A stretch of DNA of 64,000 nt, from positions 62,001-126,000 of IMG/VR virus record IMGVR_UViG_3300025133_000027; one strand, given 5' to 3'. A program made the translations under genes and the position numbers. This document shows positions 24,218-34,228 of this stretch, one piece after another; the stretch's first letter is position 1; each line of letters opens with the position of its first letter. The notes below the pieces were generated by a model. The model was not told the origin of the DNA, did no database searches, and worked only from the letters and a program-made list of their open reading frames with translations. This DNA is from a virus.

Positions 24218-27200
24218 ATGAGCATTAAAAATCTGTTTAAAAAACAAAATGAAAATAGTAGTCTAAAAAGTCTTCTAAAGAAGAACATCGATGGCTTTTC
24301 AGATGATGTTGAATCTCAAGCACTTATTGAGGAAACAGCAATTGCTTCAAAAATTTATATTCCAGATGTTGACTATTCTACTGCCTCAAATTTTTCAAAA
24401 TTCGGCTCTTCTGAGCTTTATTATGATGCTGCAATCAAAAGAATTTACACACAATATCCTTATGATGGGTCGGCTGCTGAGAAGAAGGCTTATGATAATA
24501 GCTTAACTCCACTTGAAAAACACATTGTAGATAATGAATACCCAAGATATCTAGGACATGCAGTGTTTGGAGAGACTTGGGGAGAAACCGCAGTTAGTGA
24601 TGTGGGTTTTTATTCTTCATCTAATCCTGAATATATTTCATGTTTCAGCCACGCAAGGACACAGACTCTTGATACCTCTTCAAACCAAGCTGGAAGCTTC
24701 CAGCTTGATTGGGACGTAGGCGCAACTATTGAGTTCTGGATGAAAAAGAATAGTTTCGAAGGAGTCTATAATTCAGCAGAAACAATTTTTGATATTAGAA
24801 ATACTTTAGGCACCGCAAAATTTATGATGTGGGCTAGTGTAGCTACGGATCCTGTTATTTATTTAGATTATAAACTTAGTACAGATTCATTTGCATCAAT
24901 TGCTACTTCTGAATTCCAAATGCCTTTTAACACTGGGCTTACTACTATTGCAGATGGTGAGTGGCATCATTATGCTTTTGTCCTAAATAAAAACTCAGGT
25001 GATTATCAGGTTGAGCTCTATGTGGATGGAGTCTACAATAGTACACAAACACAAACACCGACTACAACCACAATAAATTTAACAGGTTCTGCTATTGCAA
25101 CCATTGGTTCCCTAGGAGGTGCCTATGCGACAGGGGTTGTTTCTGCTGGTTATGGAAAACTATCAGGTTCCTTAGACGAATTTAGATTTTGGCAAACAGA
25201 TAGAACTGCAAAAGATATCTCTAAAAATTACTTTACGAAAGTTCATGGTGGCGGAAATACTGATTCTTCAAAAATAAACTCTAATAGGCCACTAGCCCTT
25301 ACCGCTTACTTTAGATTTAATGAACCAAGCATAGGTATTACCGCAGTTGACGATATTGTACTAGATTACTCTGGTCGCCTTGTGAATGGTACGTGGCACG
25401 GACATAATACAAGTTCCCGAGCCACAGGCTCTGCTATTTCTGATACTGGTGATTTAATCATTTACAGTGGTAGTAGCGATGTCCAGACATATATTGAAAA
25501 CAAGAGAGCTTCTGGGCGGTTCTATGATGCTTCAAACAACGCATCTTTAGCAAACTCTATTCCTGCTTGGATTCTAGATGAAGATAGAGAAAATGGAAAT
25601 GAACTAAGTAATTTATTGCAGATTATTGGTTCATATCTTGATACTGTATATTTGCAAATTGAAAATATCAATAAGACTAAGGACTTAGAATATAAGTCTT
25701 CTACGGTTAAGAGCTTTCCTCACAATAATAAGATACTAAACTCTTTAGGGTTTGAGACGCCAGAATTGTTTGTAGACAATAGTGTTCTTGAAGTGATTGC
25801 AGCTCAAGATAATAAAAGATTATTTGAAAATAGATTGGAAGAAGTTAAAGGGTTGATCTATAAAAATATCCATAACAATCTAAATTATATCTACAAATCA
25901 AAAGGAACTGAGAAAGCTTTTAGGAACCTTGTTAGGTGCTATGGTGTTGACGACTCCCTATTCAATATTGCGATCCATGCTAATAACCACGAGCAAGAAG
26001 TTGTTAGTGCATACGAGTATATCCATAATAAATTTTCAACAATAGACTTCACTAATTTTTCAAGTGGTGATAATAAAAGTGCAGTTATCTATTCATACGG
26101 GTCAGCAAGCAGTGATGTTTCTGGTTATATCTCTGGTAGTGCCTTCGAGTACATGGGGAATACTCTCGAAGTATCTGCTTTGTTTCCAAAATACCCAAAG
26201 TCTTCTGAAGAGTCGTTATATCCACCAACTTCTTTTATGTCTCAGTCACTATTTGGAATAGTTGAGGCGGCAGCAGACTCTACAGATTTAACTTATCAAA
26301 CTACCGATAACGCAAATATAAGCGTATTTGCTGTTAATCGAGACAATATAACCAAATTTGTATTAACTTCTTCACTTGGATTTTATTTAGAATCTGATCC
26401 TATTAGCAATGTTTACGAAGATACTACCTGGAATATCTCATATCGAATTAATGCTGAACAAGATGAGTTTGCAGATAATGCAACAGCATCAGCAAACTCA
26501 ACAATTAGTTTTAATGGATACAACTATAACGCTGGTATTTTACAAGATTCTTTTGAGATTACTGGCTCTACAACCAGAGCAATCCATACAGCATTCAATG
26601 CTGCACCTAAACGTATCTGGGCTGGTGCGAAGCGCACCAACGTAACTGGGGCTATCGCCAATAATTCAAACTATAGGTTGATAAATCTTAATTATTGGTC
26701 AGATGGAATTGATAATGATGAGCTGAAAGCACACGCTTTAGATCTTGAAAATATGGGTAGAAGAAGTCCGGGCGAGAATACATTCTCATTCCAAACCGGA
26801 CTATCAGCTAGTTATATTCCTAAAATTGATACTTTAAGTTTAAGTTGGAACTTTGACAGTGTGACAGGTTCTGATTCGTCAGGTGAATTTGTCCTACAAG
26901 ACGTATCTTCGGGCTCTCTTGCAAGAAATACTGCGTATGAGACTGCGTATGGTAAACTTGCCAAAACAAAACACACGGGTTACGGATATGGATTCGAAGT
27001 AAGCTCTGAAATAAAAAAGGTTGAGTTCTTAGAGACCTCAAGAAGGAACACTCCTGAAGAAATTAGTTCTGAGGAGTTGATCTCTATCTTGGAAACAGAC
27101 GATGACGTTCTTGAGAAGTCAACTAGGCCAACTAGTTTTTACTTTTCGTTTGAAGCTAATATGTTTAGGATCATCTCTAAGCGCATGCTTCAATATTTTG

Positions 27201-30200
27201 CTAGCATTGAAGATTTTAATAATCTTATTGGTGAACCAACAAATAGGTATGCAATAAGATACAAAAAACTTGAGAAATTAAAAGAAATTTTCTATGAAAG
27301 AGTTGAGAATACTCCTGATATTGAGAAGTTTGTTTCACTTTATAAATGGTTGGACTCTTCACTCGACGCGATTGTTAAAAACCTCATCCCGGCATCTGCC
27401 GATACTAACGATGAAGTAGCTACAATCATCGAGAGTCACGTATTAGAGAGGAGTTCTCATGAGGGAAGCCTTGGATTAAAAGGAGTTTATAATTACAAGA
27501 AGAAAGAAATAAATGATAATATGAACGCAGGAGCTTTTGTTGATAGCAAGATCAAAAAACAAGCTGGTAAATATCCTATCTCGACAGACTATTCTAATAC
27601 TGAAGCTTATACACCGCCTGTCTATGGGAAAGGGGATGAGGAACTCGGTGGAACGAAATTCTCTGACACACTACACCCAGAAACAAGAGCAGAAAAAGTT
27701 ACCACAATTGCTGGTGGTATTCAGAGAGTTCCTGCTCATCTAAAGAAGCGATTTAATATCCCAAGAAAAGATCAAGCATTATTGGACTCTACTCTCAACT
27801 CATATAGTGAAAATCGTTATGATTCTTCAAATTCTAATAACGTCTGGAGTAATCTTAGAGAAGAAAAAGATCCTTCGGTAAATACCAGAGTCCAGATTCA
27901 CGATGCAATAAACCGCTCTTATGCACTCCAGGCTAGAAGCGCTAACAACTTTGAAATGGAAGATCCTGAATTTGTTTCTGGAATTAATAGAAATAAAAAT
28001 ATTTTCAAAGGGTATTTTAGACCATTTATCAAAAGAACTAGTACAGCAGAGATTGCCGATAATTACTTTAGTTTAGGGTTTGACGATATTCAGAGTTACT
28101 TATCGTCATCAACATTGACATTTAAGAATATTGAAAAACTTGATATCTTTTTCAACATAAATGGTGTTCTAGATGCAACAGATGTTGAATCATACGCTGT
28201 CTTACCATTCACTGCATATAGTAGTTCTGTTGAAAAAGGCTACCAGAAAGATCTAACCGAATTATCGCACCCAATTACTATTATCGGGCACCACGATGAT
28301 ACAGAGTATTTAAACGGCTCTCCTGGGTTGCAATCTCCTTTTAACAAGGCTCATGTTGGTGGGTTTAACCATCGAAGCCAGCCTGTTAACCGAGGGAGTG
28401 ACGACGCTAGCTCTAGAGCAGAACAGTTTAAGATTCTTAGCAATGCTACTGGTTTTGGCCTATACCCACCGTGGCAGGCAGCAGAACTAGCTTTCGCTCG
28501 GCCAATATTTAATCTGAATTTTCCTACAGCTATTTTTTCGAAAGAAGAATATGTTCGAAGGGTTGTCAATACAAGAAATATTAGCTATAACTCAAGTTCT
28601 CTTATTCTTGGAAACTACAGAAAGAATTATGAGGTAGTGTCTGCTGGTTCCAGGGCAACTCACAACCTTGCCTTTATAGACCAAAATGGCTTTACACAAA
28701 CAACCAGCAGTTCTCCTGTAATCTCTGGTGATATTGAATATGCGAATCCTACAAGGACTGTGGAAAATGGTACTTCAACAAAGTCATTTTTCGTAACAAA
28801 GTTTAGTTCACCGGGTGGAGCAGAGACTGAAGGTGCATTCTTAGATATTCATTCAGGACAGTATAGTGTTTATAACAATCTTAACTATAGAAATCTTGGA
28901 GTAAGAAAGTCATTAAACAATATATTCTTAGCTAGCCCTTCTGCTTTAGGAGGACTAGTCGAGGGCTCAACAACAACAGGTTCATACCACAAGGTTAATC
29001 GTAATAACGCTACTAGGGTAAAAGAAGTAACGAGAGCAACACCTGTCTATTCGCCAACTTATGATGAATCAGATAAAATAAGTAACAATTTTCATGTTCA
29101 AAGTTCAATCCCTAGAACTGATTATGGTTACAAGTGGATTCACGACAGTCTAAATACAGCTTCCTCGACGCAAGCCTACCTAGGCCACGTCAAACCATCT
29201 GGTATTTCAGGTGGCGTGACCCTGACTAACTTTCATACAGGAAGTTCTTACTTTACAAATAATGCTATCTTAACTCGTTCTTTTGGCTACCCTTCTTGGA
29301 AACAAGTAAGAGTTGGTCAGACAAATTCTGCTAGCCTGCAAAGAAGAGCAAATATCTATGAAAACAGAGTAGTCAGTAAAGTCTTTAGGGAGAGGGATGA
29401 ATATACGATCAAAACAGTTACACATCCTCCGGTAACAAGTAAGTTTAAACCTATTTATCATAAAGCTGTTATGGACGGTGAAGAAGTAGAATTTGAATAT
29501 GCATACGCAAGTTCTTATAACTTCTTTGGTGATAATTATGACGAGTCCACTGGCAAGAATGTTAACTTTCTTGGTAAGAATAATGCAATAAACTTAAAAA
29601 AGAATACCCTTTTAGAAAAGATTGCACAGAATGAGTCTATTAGGACAAAAGCTATAACCTATAAAGAGGTCGTCTGGCCTAAAGAATCAAGAACTTATCT
29701 CAAAACGTCAAGAGAAAGGGCAGATTATCTTCATCCATGGAGAGACGACGAAACCGACAGGATTACTCAGTCTGAAACTGTTTTTGGCCTAAATGTTTAT
29801 AATCCAGACTTGTTTTCAACTTGGCCGCTAGACACGACTGCAACTGGTTTTAATGGAGAATTAATGCAGGGCGATAGTGATGATTATTATTTGTCTGCCA
29901 GTATTACTAGCATGCCTGTTGGTGGGTTAACATATTTTGTTATTGGTGCTCGCTATACTAGGCTTCAAGGAATCACCACTCCTAAATGTACAGTACATGG
30001 TTCTGGAAGTCCTTTCTATGACTCTTATGAAGATTTTAATGAGGATATAAGAAGGATTGGTAAAGATTACTCTATTATTCCTGAATATAATTTTACAAAT
30101 AAAGCTTCAGAGTATTTTGAAAGTGGCGGCTCTGATATACTTGAAGAAACAAACCAATTATTCCTATCCGGCACGCTAGGCGAAACAAGCTCACTGTTTA

Positions 30201-32116
30201 TAGAAAACTTTGTAAACAGCGATCAGCTTAGTTCACACGTAGACATTGAAAGACTAATTGGAAAGCCAACAAGGTTTAAGCTTAGTTTTAGTGGAATCAA
30301 AAAAGTTCTTCCGTATAAAGGGTTCTATCCCCAAGAAAGAACCTTACAATTAGCAAGAATTTTTGAAACGTCCCACAAAATCCTGAATGTATTTCAACCT
30401 AGCGCAACCGGAACGGAAGCTACGTTCAGAACTGCACTTGCTCCTTTTTACTCACCAGGAATTTGTTATAACTCAATTAAAGCCGGGATTGCTGTAGATT
30501 ATCCGATTTTGAACCCTGATAGCCTCACTGCCTTTAGCAGATTAACAGATCTGACAAACTCTCCATTCCGAACAGCTCAAAAAGCTCTTCCCTTTGAAGC
30601 GATCTTAGATCCTATTAAGGGCTTGCTTTCATCTACCTCTTCGTTACTCGTCAGTGACGCTGACAGTGATATACAAGTTGATTCAACAGCTTCCTTTTCG
30701 TCAGGCTCCGATGCTCTTTATAAGAAGGCAGCAAACAATTGGTATGGTTCAGTACCTGACTTGTTCTTAAGAGGTGGAGGCTTAACATCACTTGAATCTG
30801 CAAAGGAAGAAGATTGGGTTTTTGATAATGTATCAAGTTCTTCTGGAATAACCAAATATGTTGGTTATATTAAACTTAATAAAACAACAGGCTTCGCTAA
30901 CTATCGGGGAGGAAACGCATTCGGGCCATCGGCATCTACCGGCGTTAATCTTCACCATGTGCCCCCTTATTGGAGAGGTGATGAGGAGTTCGACAATACC
31001 AGTGCTAGTATTGGTTATGCAAGAATTGAGTTCGATCCTGCCCCAATTGAAATAAACGATCCTGATAGATTTTACAATGGAAAGTTCACTCTTGATGATA
31101 TTATAAAATACTCTACAATTACTTACGGAAATAAATCCCAAGACGATATTCCTGCTGACAACTATATGACACTTTCTGCGAGTGTTAACATGTTTAACAA
31201 GCAAGATTCGAGATGGAAGATTCAGACAAAGTGGGAGTGCCCAAACCTTAACTTTGCAGAAGCGACTGGATACACAACAGGGTCAGTTACCTCTGATGAG
31301 GTTATGATTGGTATGTGGCATCAGTATGGTACGATCCCAGAAGATAGAGAAGGCCTGCTTCTTGAAGCGGCTCCTTCCGAGGCTACCGATAGTTCTTACC
31401 AGATTGCTGCTGGAACCTCTTCCTTAATGGAAGCCTGTGGTTTTAAAAATGTTTCAAAGAGAATTGGAGAAATTGCGGATAGAAAAGATCTATCAGAATA
31501 CATTGCTGTGATTCCTTATTATACTAATGAGAGAGGCAAGGATGTATTCTTAACACTCGACCTAAGAGAATTTGAGGCTTCTTACACTAACTTAAAAGCT
31601 GGAACAAACAATTCTAGCCTTGACGACATGTTGTTCAAGATGAGTGATGTAATGTTGCCACCAAGATTTAATTTCTTAAAGAAGAGAAAGGAAAAAAGAG
31701 GTCCCCTTTCTAAAGAGGAGTATAACCCAATATTGGCACCATTCGCTCTTTACTTATTCGAGTTTACTCACAGTTATAGTCAACTTGACTTATCACATTG
31801 GTGGCAAGGGATCCTGCCAGAGTCTGGCAAGATTGCAACGAAGGAAGATATTTCAATCGATCATGATATAAAAGCTGGCGAAATATTAAGCCCACGCACA
31901 CTAGCCGCTAATGGACTAACTAGCCTTCCTGAGAACTTGAGGTTTAAGATAATAAAGCTTAAAAAGAAAGCAGTCTCAGATTTCAATTATTTGAAAACAG
32001 GCAAAGATAGTGAGGAATATTCCTATAACTGGCCTTATGATTTCTTCTCACTAGTGGAAATGGGTAAACTAAGCATAGAACTTGAATACGGAGACGATGA
32101 TGACGTTTCAGAATAA
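24218..32116 (+). CDS. giant LamG-containing tail/baseplate protein
   Basis: This 2632-2633-residue protein is the largest in the window. I place the start at ATG 24218; the GTG at 24212 would add two residues. Residues about 140-350 form a LamG/concanavalin-like lectin domain (TIEFWMKKNSF, DGEWHHYAFVLNKNSGDYQVELYVDG, LSGSLDEFRFW). The rest is long, Ser/Tyr/Asn-rich, beta-structured sequence with repeated ITGS, SGSS and YSSS turns. Helical parts around residues 520-600 (ENRLEEVKGLIYKNIHNNLNYIYKSKGTEKAFRNLVRCYGV) resemble tail-protein core segments. Position after gp6 suggests a gp7-like wedge or peripheral adhesin. No frameshift is seen across 7.9 kb. Confidence 0.7.
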   Translation: MSIKNLFKKQNENSSLKSLLKKNIDGFSDDVESQALIEETAIASKIYIPDVDYSTASNFSKFGSSELYYDAAIKRIYTQYPYDGSAAEKKAYDNSLTPLEKHIVDNEYPRYLGHAVFGETWGETAVSDVGFYSSSNPEYISCFSHARTQTLDTSSNQAGSFQLDWDVGATIEFWMKKNSFEGVYNSAETIFDIRNTLGTAKFMMWASVATDPVIYLDYKLSTDSFASIATSEFQMPFNTGLTTIADGEWHHYAFVLNKNSGDYQVELYVDGVYNSTQTQTPTTTTINLTGSAIATIGSLGGAYATGVVSAGYGKLSGSLDEFRFWQTDRTAKDISKNYFTKVHGGGNTDSSKINSNRPLALTAYFRFNEPSIGITAVDDIVLDYSGRLVNGTWHGHNTSSRATGSAISDTGDLIIYSGSSDVQTYIENKRASGRFYDASNNASLANSIPAWILDEDRENGNELSNLLQIIGSYLDTVYLQIENINKTKDLEYKSSTVKSFPHNNKILNSLGFETPELFVDNSVLEVIAAQDNKRLFENRLEEVKGLIYKNIHNNLNYIYKSKGTEKAFRNLVRCYGVDDSLFNIAIHANNHEQEVVSAYEYIHNKFSTIDFTNFSSGDNKSAVIYSYGSASSDVSGYISGSAFEYMGNTLEVSALFPKYPKSSEESLYPPTSFMSQSLFGIVEAAADSTDLTYQTTDNANISVFAVNRDNITKFVLTSSLGFYLESDPISNVYEDTTWNISYRINAEQDEFADNATASANSTISFNGYNYNAGILQDSFEITGSTTRAIHTAFNAAPKRIWAGAKRTNVTGAIANNSNYRLINLNYWSDGIDNDELKAHALDLENMGRRSPGENTFSFQTGLSASYIPKIDTLSLSWNFDSVTGSDSSGEFVLQDVSSGSLARNTAYETAYGKLAKTKHTGYGYGFEVSSEIKKVEFLETSRRNTPEEISSEELISILETDDDVLEKSTRPTSFYFSFEANMFRIISKRMLQYFASIEDFNNLIGEPTNRYAIRYKKLEKLKEIFYERVENTPDIEKFVSLYKWLDSSLDAIVKNLIPASADTNDEVATIIESHVLERSSHEGSLGLKGVYNYKKKEINDNMNAGAFVDSKIKKQAGKYPISTDYSNTEAYTPPVYGKGDEELGGTKFSDTLHPETRAEKVTTIAGGIQRVPAHLKKRFNIPRKDQALLDSTLNSYSENRYDSSNSNNVWSNLREEKDPSVNTRVQIHDAINRSYALQARSANNFEMEDPEFVSGINRNKNIFKGYFRPFIKRTSTAEIADNYFSLGFDDIQSYLSSSTLTFKNIEKLDIFFNINGVLDATDVESYAVLPFTAYSSSVEKGYQKDLTELSHPITIIGHHDDTEYLNGSPGLQSPFNKAHVGGFNHRSQPVNRGSDDASSRAEQFKILSNATGFGLYPPWQAAELAFARPIFNLNFPTAIFSKEEYVRRVVNTRNISYNSSSLILGNYRKNYEVVSAGSRATHNLAFIDQNGFTQTTSSSPVISGDIEYANPTRTVENGTSTKSFFVTKFSSPGGAETEGAFLDIHSGQYSVYNNLNYRNLGVRKSLNNIFLASPSALGGLVEGSTTTGSYHKVNRNNATRVKEVTRATPVYSPTYDESDKISNNFHVQSSIPRTDYGYKWIHDSLNTASSTQAYLGHVKPSGISGGVTLTNFHTGSSYFTNNAILTRSFGYPSWKQVRVGQTNSASLQRRANIYENRVVSKVFRERDEYTIKTVTHPPVTSKFKPIYHKAVMDGEEVEFEYAYASSYNFFGDNYDESTGKNVNFLGKNNAINLKKNTLLEKIAQNESIRTKAITYKEVVWPKESRTYLKTSRERADYLHPWRDDETDRITQSETVFGLNVYNPDLFSTWPLDTTATGFNGELMQGDSDDYYLSASITSMPVGGLTYFVIGARYTRLQGITTPKCTVHGSGSPFYDSYEDFNEDIRRIGKDYSIIPEYNFTNKASEYFESGGSDILEETNQLFLSGTLGETSSLFIENFVNSDQLSSHVDIERLIGKPTRFKLSFSGIKKVLPYKGFYPQERTLQLARIFETSHKILNVFQPSATGTEATFRTALAPFYSPGICYNSIKAGIAVDYPILNPDSLTAFSRLTDLTNSPFRTAQKALPFEAILDPIKGLLSSTSSLLVSDADSDIQVDSTASFSSGSDALYKKAANNWYGSVPDLFLRGGGLTSLESAKEEDWVFDNVSSSSGITKYVGYIKLNKTTGFANYRGGNAFGPSASTGVNLHHVPPYWRGDEEFDNTSASIGYARIEFDPAPIEINDPDRFYNGKFTLDDIIKYSTITYGNKSQDDIPADNYMTLSASVNMFNKQDSRWKIQTKWECPNLNFAEATGYTTGSVTSDEVMIGMWHQYGTIPEDREGLLLEAAPSEATDSSYQIAAGTSSLMEACGFKNVSKRIGEIADRKDLSEYIAVIPYYTNERGKDVFLTLDLREFEASYTNLKAGTNNSSLDDMLFKMSDVMLPPRFNFLKKRKEKRGPLSKEEYNPILAPFALYLFEFTHSYSQLDLSHWWQGILPESGKIATKEDISIDHDIKAGEILSPRTLAANGLTSLPENLRFKIIKLKKKAVSDFNYLKTGKDSEEYSYNWPYDFFSLVEMGKLSIELEYGDDDDVSE
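24686..24707. repeat. perfect 22-bp palindrome inside the giant tail gene
   Basis: The half-site CAAGCTGGAAG is followed at once by its exact reverse complement, giving a perfect 22-bp palindrome. It is centred between 24696 and 24697, inside codons for NQAGSFQLD. Without a spacer it cannot form a normal hairpin loop of full length, so a dimeric protein site or chance are the alternatives. Confidence 0.6.
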
Positions 32117-32900
32117 GAAAGAAGATGTTATTGAACTAAGAATAACAAAGACTGGTAGGGAGAAACTTTCAAAAGGGATATTCCAGCCAGACTCCTATGC
32201 TTTTTTTGATAGTGATATTATTTATGATGATGGAAGTTCTACGGAGCAAAATAATATCGAAGAAAGAATCAAGTCAGATCTTAAACTTAGAACCCTATCT
32301 TCAAACAAAACCTCTGAGCCTGCAAAGGTGAATACTGCTGACTACAAATTTTATAGTGAGATCGGAACAGTTGACCTCGTAACGAGTAGCGTCCCTGCTT
32401 GGAAGATAAAAGCACTAGAAGGTGAATTTGACCTATCTAATTTTAATCATTACCCAAACACAATTAAAACACTTCCGACTTCTGAGACTGTTGCTAATAT
32501 TGAAAGGATTCCACAATTAAACATTGAAATGGTATATAATCTTTATAATGAAATAGTTGAAGTAGATCCTGGTGATGGAAAGACGGTCTCCCCTACTAAC
32601 AAATTAGTTTCCTATTTTGGAAAAGAGTCAGAAGATATCTTAATAGACGTGGACGAACTGAACTCGGTGTACTTGGGCGAAGATGCTGAATATGAAATTG
32701 AGGTTTATAAGATAAACTATAATAACGATACTGGTTCTTTGGTTCTTTTAGAACCTGATGGAGATATCTATGACCCAAAGAGTGCTAGTCATTATATAAA
32801 AATATCTCTTGATGATCAAATACATAAGACAGAGAAAGATAAGACAAAGAATATTTATGGGGAATCACTAATCCAAGATATTGATAAGTGTGAGGACTAA
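32100..32900 (+). CDS. virion structural protein with TxxGRxxL head module
   Basis: This is a 266-residue protein. The open frame extends to TTG 32082, but GGAGA at 32090-32094 favours ATG 32100 (or 32097), which overlaps the end of the giant gene. The N-terminus (DVIELRITKTGREKLSKGIFQPDSYAFFDSDIIYDD) matches the opening of the protein at 35964 in layout, so the two share a module. The remainder is acidic and beta-rich (EIEVYKINYNNDTGSLVLLEPDGDIYD). It ends two bases before the next start. A tail or baseplate location is inferred from position. Confidence 0.6.
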   Translation: MTFQNKKEDVIELRITKTGREKLSKGIFQPDSYAFFDSDIIYDDGSSTEQNNIEERIKSDLKLRTLSSNKTSEPAKVNTADYKFYSEIGTVDLVTSSVPAWKIKALEGEFDLSNFNHYPNTIKTLPTSETVANIERIPQLNIEMVYNLYNEIVEVDPGDGKTVSPTNKLVSYFGKESEDILIDVDELNSVYLGEDAEYEIEVYKINYNNDTGSLVLLEPDGDIYDPKSASHYIKISLDDQIHKTEKDKTKNIYGESLIQDIDKCED

Positions 32901-32902
32901 TA

Positions 32903-34228
32903 ATGACTATAGAAATTAGCGCAAAATCAGGAAGAGTAGGGGACTTATTCGTATTAGAGCAGGAATACTTTACAGAACTATATACTTCGATCACCCCGGC
33001 AAGAGAGTTAAATATTATATGTGGTTTCAATCTTGCAGTTTTTGCTAAGGACAAGTCTTTGTACCCAGAGGTTGTTGAGATTGACAGTTTTTGGGAAGAG
33101 AACAAAGGCTCATATATCAAGGACTTCTATGTTGAATTATACAATAAAAGAGGGTCTATAATAGCAAACATGTCACCACTGTATGAGAAAGATGGGCATG
33201 TTTTCTATTCTAGTCAAATAAGGCTTACAGATATTAAACTAAAAAAAGATATAACTTGCAAAGCTAAGATTACTTTTATAGATCCTACTGTAAATTATGT
33301 AAAGAGTCTATTGACAGCAAACCCGAGCCGACAAGAGATCGAACTTTATAGAAACTTACATAATAAACAGAAGATCTTGAATTTAAATTCCAAGTTCAGA
33401 CTTTCAGAGGTTGAACATACTTATCAAGCAATAAAGTCGATTACTCACAAAGAAGTTTTACACTCAGTTATTGGAGAGACAATTGAGATTAGTAATACAT
33501 CGATGCTAGAACGTATTAGTTATGAAGAAGAGAAGTTTGGGGATTCAATGGAGTCTGTAATCTTATCCCCAAAAGCTTTTTTATTCGGAAATCGAAGAGT
33601 TGATAACCTTTTAGACAATCATAATTTACAGAAAGAAGTGATCATCAGAGAGTTTCTTAATAGCGAAGTAATTCAATATAGCCTTGGGACCTATTCAACT
33701 GATGTTTCTGGTTTAACTCTAGGTAAAACGAAAGAGATTGTTGAGGATGGCAACTCTGGCAGATCGTCAATAACCCGCTCCGCTTTACCCTCAGCTATGA
33801 ATAGCGGTGCTCAAAGAGAGTTTGGTTCATCGGTCAAGACTACTAGCTTACCAATGCATAATATTCAGCTCTACGATGCTGTTACAAAATCTGTTACGAG
33901 TATTGAAGAATCTGTCTTGAATATGAGTAAAGAAGATACTGCCCCCATCCAGGTAAAGTTTTATAAAGAAACAGATTCTTTGCTTTCTGATATGAATACG
34001 TTTTCAACGATATGGAATAATTCTAAGGAACTATATATTATATATTACATTACAGAAGTCAAGTCTTCTGGGGAAATTGTCTGGGAGATTTTGACAAAGG
34101 AAGATTTGTTAGGCTCTAATGAACCTTTTCTATGCAAGATATTAAAATATAATAGTCAAAAGTATGGAGTGCTTCCACTAAAAGGTTTAAATTATACAAC
34201 AACAAATGAGTTTTTTATTATAAGATGA
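32903..34228 (+). CDS. virion structural protein, unknown
   Basis: This 441-residue protein is without a recognised domain. The N-terminal 170 residues are beta-rich (GRVGDLFVLEQEYFTELYTS, AKITFIDPTVNYVKS) and could be immunoglobulin-like. The middle holds helical text, and the C-terminus is again beta (ELYIIYYITEVKSSGEIVWEIL). There is no signal or membrane segment. It overlaps the following gene by four bases (ATGA). It lies in the run of co-oriented tail-periphery genes and is probably a baseplate-attached protein. Confidence 0.6.
   Translation: MTIEISAKSGRVGDLFVLEQEYFTELYTSITPARELNIICGFNLAVFAKDKSLYPEVVEIDSFWEENKGSYIKDFYVELYNKRGSIIANMSPLYEKDGHVFYSSQIRLTDIKLKKDITCKAKITFIDPTVNYVKSLLTANPSRQEIELYRNLHNKQKILNLNSKFRLSEVEHTYQAIKSITHKEVLHSVIGETIEISNTSMLERISYEEEKFGDSMESVILSPKAFLFGNRRVDNLLDNHNLQKEVIIREFLNSEVIQYSLGTYSTDVSGLTLGKTKEIVEDGNSGRSSITRSALPSAMNSGAQREFGSSVKTTSLPMHNIQLYDAVTKSVTSIEESVLNMSKEDTAPIQVKFYKETDSLLSDMNTFSTIWNNSKELYIIYYITEVKSSGEIVWEILTKEDLLGSNEPFLCKILKYNSQKYGVLPLKGLNYTTTNEFFIIR

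Noticed and set aside
30833-31204. 123-codon minus-strand frame inside the giant tail gene
   Set aside because: Shadow of a long AT-rich gene; the translation has no recognisable domain and no ribosome site.
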